Part shown: positions 13,098-19,024 of the stretch, in pieces
Layout: each line of letters opens with the position of its first letter
Position numbering within the stretch: the first letter of the stretch is position 1
DNA from: Acidobacteriota bacterium
Lineage (GTDB): Bacteria > Acidobacteriota > Terriglobia > Bryobacterales > Bryobacteraceae
Assembly (NCBI GenBank): GCA_016871135.1
Contig: VFZQ01000021.1
Coordinates: 1-19,024 of the forward strand
Length of the DNA: 19,024 bases
Direction: 5' to 3'
Program-made: the position numbers and the translations under genes
The notes under the pieces: generated by a model
What the model was told of the DNA's origin: nothing
Databases searched by the model: none
The model's input: only the letters and a program-made list of their open reading frames with translations

Positions 13098-15713
13098 ATG
13101 GGCCGTATGCGGTCCGCACGCTTTTTCCTTCCCTTGGCCGCAGTGTCGCTGGCCGCCGCCACCGACGACGCCGAGTTTTTCGAATCCAAAATTCGCCCGC
13201 TGTTGGCCGTGAACTGCCACGCCTGTCACACCGGCGGCGCGCTGGGAAACCTGCGCCTCGATTCGCGCGAAGGCGTGCTCAAGGGTGGCAAGTCCGGCCT
13301 TGTTGTCGTTCCCGGCAAGCCCGAAGACAGCCTGCTGATGCAAGCCGTCCGGCGCACGCACGTGCGCTTGAAGATGCCGCCAGTCGGGCCGCTGGCGAAG
13401 GAAGAAGTCGCGGCGCTGGAAGAGTGGATCAAGCGCGGCGTGCCGTGGCCGGAGAAGCAGGAGCAAATTCAATCGACCAACAAAACGATCACGCCAGAAC
13501 AGCGCAAGTTCTGGTCGTATCAGCCGGTCGTGAAGCCGGCCGTGGGCGGCGTCGACGCCTTGATCGGCGTGAAGCAAAAGGCCGCTGGCGTCAAACCCGC
13601 GCCGCCGGCTTCTAAGCCCACGTGGCTGCGCCGCGTAACGCTTGACGTCACCGGCCTTCCGCCAACGCCCGCCGAAGTCGACGCGTTCGTCAACGACAAA
13701 TCGCCGAACGCGAAGGACAAAGTCGTCGATCGGCTGCTCGCTTCGCCGCACTACGGCGAGCGTTGGGCGCGGCACTGGCTCGATCTCGCTCGCTACTCCG
13801 ACGGCCTTCTCGCCGCTGGTGTCGACACGCCGCTGCCGAATGCGTGGCGCTATCGCGACTGGGTCGTCGAGGCTTTCAACAACGACATTCCCTACAACCT
13901 TTTCGTGAAAGCGCAGATCGCCGCCGAGCTGTTTCCCGAAACTCGCCCGCACATGGCCGGTCTCGGCTTTCAAGCCATCGGCAACGGCGCCAACGATCAA
14001 CTCGACGTGACGACGAAAGTGTTCCTCGGCATGACCGTCGGCTGCGCGCAATGCCACGATCACAAGTACGACCCGATTCCAACGAAGGACTACTACTCGC
14101 TGCTCGGCGTCTTCCGCAGCACGCAGACGGCGCAGCACGCGCTCGTCGATCCAGCCGAAGTGAAGCGCTACGAGGACCAGAAGAAAAAGATCGACGACTT
14201 GAAAGAGATCCTCGCCGACTACCTCGCCGACCAGACCAAACAACTCGTCGACCTGCTCGCCCGCGACACTGCAAAGTACTTGGTCGCAGCGTGGAAAAAC
14301 GTCGAAGACCCCGCGCTCGACAAGGAAACGCAGAAGCGCTGGAAGGAGTATCTCGACAACCGCGCCGACAAGGAACATCCCTATTTGAAGAGCTGGTACG
14401 AGGTCGTCGATAGCAAGCCGACTGAGGCGCAAGTGCGCGCCGAAGCCGAGCGGTTTCAGAAGTTCCTGCTGGAACTGCTTGACGAGGCGAAGGAAGTGGA
14501 CGACAAGAACTACGTCGCCTTTGGCGGCAAGAATGGCCAGAAGAACGAGAACACGCGGCAATACACGAACATCGTTTCGCTGCCTGTCTTGAAGTTCTAT
14601 CAGTGGCGAGAGATCGCTAACGGGCCATACAACATCGACGGATTCCGCGCGCCCGCCGGCGTGCTCTTCTACAACGCGAAACAGATACGGCGATTCCTCG
14701 GTGGGTTGTCGAAGGCGTACGTGGAGAAACTCGAAGCCGAGATCAAGGATCTCGAAAAGGACCTGCCGCCGATGTACGCCTTCGTGCACGCCGTGAAGGA
14801 AGCCGCAAAACCCGCCGACGTCCGAGTCGCAATTCGCGGCGACAACAAGACGCTCGGCGAAGTCGCGCCGAGGCGCTTCTTGCAAGTGCTGTGCGAAGGC
14901 GAACCAGCGCCGTTCCAGCAAGGCTCGGGCCGCGCGCAACTCGCCGAAGCGATCGTCGATCCGAAAAATCCGCTGACCGCGCGCGTGATGGTCAATCGCA
15001 TCTGGCAGCATCACTTCGGCCGCGGCATCGTGCGCACGCCGTCGAACTTCGGCCGCATGGGCGAGCGCCCGACGCATCCGGAACTGCTCGACTATCTCGC
15101 CACGCGCTTCATCGAAACCAACTGGAGCATGAAGGCGATCCACCGCGAGATTCTGCTGTCGAACACGTACGCGATGTCGACGGCGAATCCCGCCGCCGAG
15201 AAGGACCCCGACAATAAATTGCTCTCGCGATTCGAACTGAAGCACCGGCTCGACATGGAGACGCTGCGCGATTCGGTGCTGGCGGTATCAGGGAAACTCG
15301 ATACGAAAATCGGCGGCGCGGCCACGCCACTCACTGACGACAATAAACGCCGATCGCTCTATCTGACCGTCAGCCGCACGCGCCTCGACTCGACAATGGC
15401 CCTGTTCGATTTCCCCGACGCGAATGCTTCGACCGACGAGCGGCCGGTCACCGCGGGCCCGTTGCAAGGGCTGTACTGGCTGAACAGCAAGTTCGTCGCC
15501 GAGCAAGCTCGCGCGCTCGACGAGCGCATCACAAAAGAGGCCGGCCCCGACGCGCGCGCGAAGATCGACCGAGCCTACAAGCTGCTGTTCGCGCGATCCG
15601 CCGACCCCGAAGAGGTAAAGATCGGATTAGAATACGTAGCATCGGGACAAAAAGCGTGGCCGCGGTACTTGCAGGTCCTGCTTGGCTCCGGTGAATTCTC
15701 GAGCGTGAACTAA
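13098..15713 (+). CDS. Two-heme-motif DUF1549/DUF1553 protein with planctomycete-type cytochrome domain
   Basis: This 871-residue exported protein has a signal peptide from ATG 13098 (or ATG 13107, MRSARFFLPLAAVSLAAA). The first domain (about 25-115) is a PSCyt1-type cytochrome with CHACH (Cys40-His44) and downstream KMPP. The second (DUF1549/PSCyt2, about 160-350) has GERWARHWLDLARYSDG and a second heme motif CAQCHDHKYDPIP (Cys316-His320). A long charged region follows (about 350-520). The C-terminal DUF1553 domain (about 600-860) has ARVMVNRIWQHHFGRGIVRT and NFGRMGERPTHPELLDYLA. The family is expanded in Planctomycetes, Verrucomicrobia and Solibacter and is nearly always paired with DUF1501; it is thought to be a periplasmic redox module for complex substrates, without a settled reaction. 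A candidate -10 TAGAAT abuts the ATG. The next gene follows after 1 nt. Confidence 0.93.
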   Translation: MGRMRSARFFLPLAAVSLAAATDDAEFFESKIRPLLAVNCHACHTGGALGNLRLDSREGVLKGGKSGLVVVPGKPEDSLLMQAVRRTHVRLKMPPVGPLAKEEVAALEEWIKRGVPWPEKQEQIQSTNKTITPEQRKFWSYQPVVKPAVGGVDALIGVKQKAAGVKPAPPASKPTWLRRVTLDVTGLPPTPAEVDAFVNDKSPNAKDKVVDRLLASPHYGERWARHWLDLARYSDGLLAAGVDTPLPNAWRYRDWVVEAFNNDIPYNLFVKAQIAAELFPETRPHMAGLGFQAIGNGANDQLDVTTKVFLGMTVGCAQCHDHKYDPIPTKDYYSLLGVFRSTQTAQHALVDPAEVKRYEDQKKKIDDLKEILADYLADQTKQLVDLLARDTAKYLVAAWKNVEDPALDKETQKRWKEYLDNRADKEHPYLKSWYEVVDSKPTEAQVRAEAERFQKFLLELLDEAKEVDDKNYVAFGGKNGQKNENTRQYTNIVSLPVLKFYQWREIANGPYNIDGFRAPAGVLFYNAKQIRRFLGGLSKAYVEKLEAEIKDLEKDLPPMYAFVHAVKEAAKPADVRVAIRGDNKTLGEVAPRRFLQVLCEGEPAPFQQGSGRAQLAEAIVDPKNPLTARVMVNRIWQHHFGRGIVRTPSNFGRMGERPTHPELLDYLATRFIETNWSMKAIHREILLSNTYAMSTANPAAEKDPDNKLLSRFELKHRLDMETLRDSVLAVSGKLDTKIGGAATPLTDDNKRRSLYLTVSRTRLDSTMALFDFPDANASTDERPVTAGPLQGLYWLNSKFVAEQARALDERITKEAGPDARAKIDRAYKLLFARSADPEEVKIGLEYVASGQKAWPRYLQVLLGSGEFSSVN

Positions 15714-15714
15714 C

Positions 15715-17070
15715 ATGTTTGATCGACGGCAATTTCTCTCTCAACTCGGCGGCGGCTTCGGCCTCGCAGGTCTTTCGGGCACGCTGCAAGGCGCGGCGCG
15801 GGCGCCGCACTTCGCGCCGAAAGCCAAACACGTCATCTTCCTGTTCTTGAACGGCGGCATGTCGCAAGTCGACACGTTCGACCCCAAGCCCGCGTTGGCG
15901 AAGCACGACGGCCAGCCGATGCCCGGCCCGAAGATTCGCACCGATCGGGCATCGGGCACGTTAATGCGCTCGCCTTGGGAGTTTCAAAAACACGGGCAGT
16001 CGGGTATCGAAGTATCCAGCATCTTCCCGAACATCGCGCGCCGCATCGACGACTTCGCTGTCGTCCGGTCGATGTACACCGACAACGGCAACCACGGGCC
16101 GTCGCTGCAGTTAATGAACTGCGGCCATCAGCTTCCCGGGCGTCCATCAATGGGCTCGTGGGTGACCTACGGACTCGGCACCGACAACAAGAATCTGCCG
16201 GGATTCATCGTATTGTGCCCGGGCTTTCCGGTGCTCGGTTCGTCGCTGTGGAGTTCCGGTTACATTCCATCGAGCTACCAGGGCGTTCACATTCAGAACA
16301 GCGCCGTCGAACCGGAAAAGCTCGTACAGAATCTCCGCAACAGCGAACTGTCGCTCGACGAACAAAAGCAGCAGTTGGCGATGCTCGACAAGTTGAACGC
16401 GCGCTATTTGCAGCGCGTGGGCGACCAGCCGAGTTTGCAGAGCGCGGTGGAATCGATGGAGTCGGCGTTCCGCATGCAGACGGAAGCCGGCACACTGCTC
16501 GACATTCGTAAGGAGTCCGAAAAGATCCGCGCGCGTTACGATGTCTCCGATTTCGGCCGCGGCTGCCTGATGGCGCTGCGTTTGATCGAATCCGGCGTTC
16601 GCATGGTGCAGATTTATTACGGCAACGGCCAACCGTGGGATAACCACGACGACATTCGCGTGCATGCGAAACTGGCGCAGAAGGTCGATTCGCCGATCGC
16701 GGCGCTGGTTGAAGATCTGAAGGCGCGTGGGTTGTTCGACGAGACGCTGATCATTATCGGCAGCGAGTTCGGCCGCACGCCGATGATTCAGAATTCGGGG
16801 CTTGAGAAGCTTGGCTGCGGACGCGATCACAATCCGCCGGCGTTCACGGTGTTGCTCGCGGGCGGCGGCATCAAGGGCGGCCAGACCTACGGCGCTACCG
16901 ACGAGTTCGGCTTCAAGGCCGTCGAGAACAAAGTCCACGTGCACGATCTGCACGCCACTGCATTGCATCTTCTTGGCTTTGACCACACCCGCCTGACCTA
17001 TCGCCACGCCGGCCGCGATTTCCGGCTGACCGACGTGCACGGCCAGGTCGTCAAAGCGCTTCTGGCCTGA
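15715..17070 (+). CDS. DUF1501 family exported protein
   Basis: This 451-residue protein has a Tat-like leader (MFDRRQFLSQLGGGFGLAGL) with RRQFL. The DUF1501 pattern is clear: HVIFLFLNGGMSQVDTFDPKP (residues about 42-61; key residues are the Gly-Gly-Met and Asp), PWDNHDD, TLIIIGSEFGRTP, GCGRDHNPPAFTVLLAGGG and VHVHDLHATALHLLGFDH near the C-terminus. The family has the alkaline phosphatase/sulfatase superfamily fold with conserved Asp/His metal-binding positions, but its reaction is unknown. It begins 1 nt after the stop of the DUF1549/DUF1553 gene, the standard partner arrangement, so the two form one operon and probably one periplasmic system. Confidence 0.94.
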   Translation: MFDRRQFLSQLGGGFGLAGLSGTLQGAARAPHFAPKAKHVIFLFLNGGMSQVDTFDPKPALAKHDGQPMPGPKIRTDRASGTLMRSPWEFQKHGQSGIEVSSIFPNIARRIDDFAVVRSMYTDNGNHGPSLQLMNCGHQLPGRPSMGSWVTYGLGTDNKNLPGFIVLCPGFPVLGSSLWSSGYIPSSYQGVHIQNSAVEPEKLVQNLRNSELSLDEQKQQLAMLDKLNARYLQRVGDQPSLQSAVESMESAFRMQTEAGTLLDIRKESEKIRARYDVSDFGRGCLMALRLIESGVRMVQIYYGNGQPWDNHDDIRVHAKLAQKVDSPIAALVEDLKARGLFDETLIIIGSEFGRTPMIQNSGLEKLGCGRDHNPPAFTVLLAGGGIKGGQTYGATDEFGFKAVENKVHVHDLHATALHLLGFDHTRLTYRHAGRDFRLTDVHGQVVKALLA

Positions 17071-17102
17071 GAGTTTTCCGTATCGGCCGCCACTATCTAT
17101 CT

Positions 17103-17936
17103 GTGGCGATTCCCTTCGACCAGGCGTTCAAGCTGGTGCATGACGACGACCCGCGCGCCGGCATGGCCGCGTTTCTCGGTATACCGCTGTCTTTGGAAAT
17201 GGATGTTGAGCCGCTCGACCGCGAACTCAATCTGTCTACGCTGCGCACCGACCAGCTATTCCGGTGCCGCACCGCGCACGATGAGTTCGCGATCCATGTC
17301 GAGGCGCTGTCGCGCTTTAAAGCGGAGGCCTTCGAAAAGCAACTGAAGTACGCGATGGCAATCACATTGAAGTACGATTTGCCACTGCACAGCCATATCG
17401 TTCTGTTAACAGACAGGGACTTGCCGGCCGGCCCTCTGCCGATGCCGGAAACGAGCAAAGGCGACCTGCGCGCCTCACTGCACATTCGCATAACAAAGCT
17501 TTGGGAAATTCCGGCCTCGCGCATTTTGGGCCTCGACAACCCGAGTCTTCTGCCATGGGCGCCGCTGCTCGCTGCGCGCGACGAAGAGTTGCAGGACGCC
17601 GCCGGCCGCATCGTTGCGCTGAAAAATCGCGAACTATCGGCCGAACTGGTACTGCTCGGCGGACTTCGCTATGGTAGTAAAGAGGCGTTTCTTGAGAGGA
17701 TAAACAGGCTCATGACCACCGAAGAGATTTTAGAGGACTCCGTTTTCTACCAGGAGATCATGGAGAAGGGCCGAAAGGATGGCGCGCGTCAGGCGCTAAT
17801 TACACTACTGACGGTGCGTTTTGGCGAATTACCGGGCCGACTGCGAAATCGGGTGGCGAGCGCCGACGTCGAAACGCTAGATCGCTGGATCCGCCAAGTC
17901 CTCACCGCGCCAACCGCCGACGCCGCGCTCAGCTAG
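17103..17936 (+). CDS. Rpn / PD-(D/E)xK nuclease family-like protein (DUF4351-like C-terminus)
   Basis: This 277-residue protein starts at GTG 17103, 32 nt after the DUF1501 stop; no clear ribosome-binding site is seen. The N-terminal half follows the Rpn (recombination-promoting nuclease, transposase_31-like) layout: IPFDQAFKLVHDDDP, then LRTDQLFRCRTAHDEFAIHVEALSRFK. The Asp of TDQLFR and the Glu of HVEAL match the nuclease positions, but the usual Gln/Lys after the Glu (ExQ) is Ala-Leu here, so catalysis may be lost. The C-terminal part (about 195-277), with EILEDSVFYQEIMEKGRKDGARQALITLLTVRFG (key words: EKGRKDGARQ, LLTVRFGELP), is typical of the DUF4351 tail of these proteins. Such genes are multicopy in Solibacter-like genomes and of unknown cellular role. 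It lies 2 nt upstream of the ABM-like gene. Confidence 0.72.
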   Translation: MAIPFDQAFKLVHDDDPRAGMAAFLGIPLSLEMDVEPLDRELNLSTLRTDQLFRCRTAHDEFAIHVEALSRFKAEAFEKQLKYAMAITLKYDLPLHSHIVLLTDRDLPAGPLPMPETSKGDLRASLHIRITKLWEIPASRILGLDNPSLLPWAPLLAARDEELQDAAGRIVALKNRELSAELVLLGGLRYGSKEAFLERINRLMTTEEILEDSVFYQEIMEKGRKDGARQALITLLTVRFGELPGRLRNRVASADVETLDRWIRQVLTAPTADAALS

Positions 17937-17938
17937 CG

Positions 17939-18259
17939 ATGCTGGCCGACACGCCCAAGCCGCCCTACTACGCCGTCATTTTCACTTCGTTGCGAACGGA
18001 AGGCGACAATGGCTACGGCGACATGGCCGCGCACATGGTCGAACTCGCCCAACAACAACCCGGTTTTCTGGGTTACGAATCCGCACGGAGCGGATTGGGC
18101 ATTACCGTGTCGTATTGGGAATCGGAAGAAGCGATCCGCAATTGGCAAACGAACGCGGAGCACCGCATCGCGCAACAACGCGGCTACAAAGAGTGGTACT
18201 CATCGTTTCGATTGCGGGTGGCCAAGGTCGAGCGCGATGCCTCGTTTCAACGGCCCTGA
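17939..18259 (+). CDS. Antibiotic biosynthesis monooxygenase (ABM) domain protein
   Basis: This 106-residue single-domain protein has the ferredoxin-like ABM fold pattern: YYAVIFTSLRTEGD as the first strand, a helix with DMAAHMVELAQQQPGFLGYESARS, GITVSYWESEEAIRNW as strand plus helix, and an aromatic-rich tail HRIAQQRGYKEWYSSFRLRVAKVER. These proteins are small cofactor-free oxygenases, heme-degrading enzymes or stress proteins of unclear role; the tail Trp/Tyr pattern is common in uncharacterised bacterial members. ATG 17939 lies 2 nt after the Rpn-like stop, so it is the last gene of a plus-strand run. Its last 13 nt overlap the 3' end of the convergent gene. Confidence 0.85.
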   Translation: MLADTPKPPYYAVIFTSLRTEGDNGYGDMAAHMVELAQQQPGFLGYESARSGLGITVSYWESEEAIRNWQTNAEHRIAQQRGYKEWYSSFRLRVAKVERDASFQRP

Positions 18260-18885
18260 ATCGGCACGGTCGTCTGATGGTCACCGGTTTCCCAGGCTGA
18301 CGACCAGAAACGAATCGACCTGCCGTCGGGCGTGAACTCCGGCGCCCACATCGCAGCATTGTGCGTGTAGATGCGGCGGTTGTTGACCCAGAGCTCATTG
18401 CCGCGGAGGAATACGACACGCTTCCAGTCGCCGTCCAGGCTGTACTGCCGGTCGATTGATTGGCGCGCGAACTTGCGCCTCTTGCCATCACGACCGGTGA
18501 ACCGCACGAACCCGCCGCCGGCGTCGAAATAAGGATACGGTTCACCGACCAGCAGAATCGGCAGATTACAAACCACATCATCCATGTTGATCCGCATCGC
18601 AATCCCGCCAAGATCGAGATCACTTCGCAATTCGAATGCGGGCGTCGATCGCCGGTGAAACCCAGCAATCTTGGCGACGATCCGATACTCTCCCGGAACA
18701 TCTGTGCAAATTTGGAAATGGCCGTTTTCCGCCGCGATCGTTTCTGCAACCGGCGCGGAGAGCGATTCAAGCGTGACCTGCACCCTCGGAAGCGATGCGC
18801 CGCTGGGGTCGATCAAACTTCCGCTCACGCACGCGCCCCAGGCAGCGCCGCCACAGATTATCATCAGGCGTATGCTCATCCCCAT
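18247..18885 (-). CDS. Exported protein with carboxypeptidase-regulatory-like (CnaB-type) domain
   Basis: I use ATG 18885 (212 residues), with ATG 18879 two codons later as the alternative; both open the signal peptide (MSIRLMIICGGAAWGACV). Farther upstream only a TTG (19014) extends the frame, across the divergent gene. Residues about 18-95 fit the carboxypeptidase regulatory-like fold: VSGSLIDPSGASLPRVQVTL, AENGHFQICTDVPGEYRIVA and KIAGF. This is the standard extracellular beta-sandwich found in many acidobacterial exported proteins. The rest (about 110-212) is a basic, Trp-rich region ending in WAPEFTPDGRSIRFWSS, which resembles a single TolB/WD40-like blade; that is a weak call. Its start codon overlaps the start codon of the divergent gene on CATG. 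Function unknown. Confidence 0.78.
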   Translation of the reverse strand: MGMSIRLMIICGGAAWGACVSGSLIDPSGASLPRVQVTLESLSAPVAETIAAENGHFQICTDVPGEYRIVAKIAGFHRRSTPAFELRSDLDLGGIAMRINMDDVVCNLPILLVGEPYPYFDAGGGFVRFTGRDGKRRKFARQSIDRQYSLDGDWKRVVFLRGNELWVNNRRIYTHNAAMWAPEFTPDGRSIRFWSSAWETGDHQTTVPIQGR

Positions 18886-19024
18886 GTCCCGTGCTTTCCT
18901 CTTCAGTGTATGCGGTCTGATTTTGGTTTTCGCGCAACTCCGCCGCGATGCCAACGTCGCCACGCTCACGCTCGCCACCGAGCCCAATCTCCCCGTGCGC
19001 GTGTATCTGTCCAAGAGTGACCGC
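18884..19024 (+). CDS. Start of an exported protein, cut by the window edge
   Basis: ATG 18884 opens a frame that runs off the window (47 codons seen). It begins MSRAFLFSVCGLILVFAQ, a good signal peptide, followed by LRRDANVATLTLATEPNL and PVRVYLSKSDR. Third codon positions are strongly G/C (ACG CTC ACG CTC GCC ACC GAG CCC), as in the neighbouring genes, which supports real coding. The visible part is too short to name a family. Its ATG shares bases with the ATG of the divergent gene on the other strand, and AAG/GGA-like ribosome-binding sequence is not obvious. The frame is not in the list of complete reading frames because it has no stop within the window. Confidence 0.6.
   Translation, partial: MSRAFLFSVCGLILVFAQLRRDANVATLTLATEPNLPVRVYLSKSDR

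Noticed and set aside
13043..13189. N-terminal extension of the GntR frame, which contains a CTTCH string
   Set aside because: It is antisense to the start of the divergent gene, covers the operator and promoter, and YtrA regulators have about 120-130 residues.
13050..15245. A 731-codon open frame on the minus strand opposite the two-heme DUF1549/DUF1553 gene
   Set aside because: Its sequence is Arg/Val/Asp-rich without family motifs, and it mirrors a gene with clear heme motifs and conserved domains. Long antisense frames are expected in GC-rich coding DNA.
1..19024. Possible tRNA, rRNA, CRISPR array, insertion sequence or phage genes
   Set aside because: I looked for cloverleaf-like sequence, regularly spaced direct repeats, transposase motifs and terminal inverted repeats and saw none; every stretch over 100 nt is accounted for by coding sequence.

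Overview
The window is gene-dense, GC-rich bacterial chromosome with 20 protein-coding genes (one cut at each end). I see no RNA gene, insertion sequence, CRISPR array or clear hairpin terminator. The protein repertoire points to an acidobacterium of the Bryobacterales/Solibacter type, with a Planctomycetes/Verrucomicrobia relative as the alternative. It includes DUF1549/DUF1553 and DUF1501 'planctomycete-type' proteins, a HEAT-repeat/cytochrome c dehydrogenase tail, arylsulfatase, PEP-CTERM, Uma2, HpnH and a YtrA-type GntR-ABC operon. This assignment is inference from gene content only.

Layout. 1-1551 (+): C-terminal part of a large dehydrogenase-like protein with HEAT repeats and cytochrome c. 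1554-3778 (-): exported sulfatase, then an exported nitrilase-family amidohydrolase, coupled by ATGA. 3807-4583 (+): exported polysaccharide deacetylase, divergent from the sulfatase. 4564-8634 (-): a five-gene run in the order Uma2 nuclease, type II haloacid dehalogenase, FMN-dependent alpha-hydroxyacid dehydrogenase, exported protein with an OmlA-like C-terminus, PEP-CTERM protein. 8727-10222 (+): hpnH plus a translationally coupled small protein. 10219-13042 (-): GntR repressor, ABC ATPase and ABC permease, all ATGA-linked, with a palindromic operator at the start. 13098-18259 (+): two-heme DUF1549/DUF1553 protein, DUF1501 protein, Rpn-like protein and an ABM-fold protein. 18247-18885 (-): exported protein with a carboxypeptidase-regulatory-like domain. 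18884-end (+): start of another exported protein.

How the genes may work together. The two ends of the window carry periplasmic cytochrome/oxidoreductase systems of unknown substrate. The sulfatase, amidase and deacetylase look like a small kit for modified glycans. The dehalogenase makes 2-hydroxyacids and the next gene oxidises 2-hydroxyacids, so these two could be sequential steps. The hydroxyacid dehydrogenase carries a CxxCH heme-c motif in the loop that covers the FMN site, and it has a Tat-like leader. That is the most interesting feature here. Five proteins start with an RRxFL-type leader, so much of the window encodes extracytoplasmic biochemistry.

Architecture. All four convergent gene pairs overlap or are separated by 2 nt. 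Four same-strand junctions use ATGA and one uses TTGA. One divergent pair has start codons that overlap on CATG. There is essentially no room for classical terminators.
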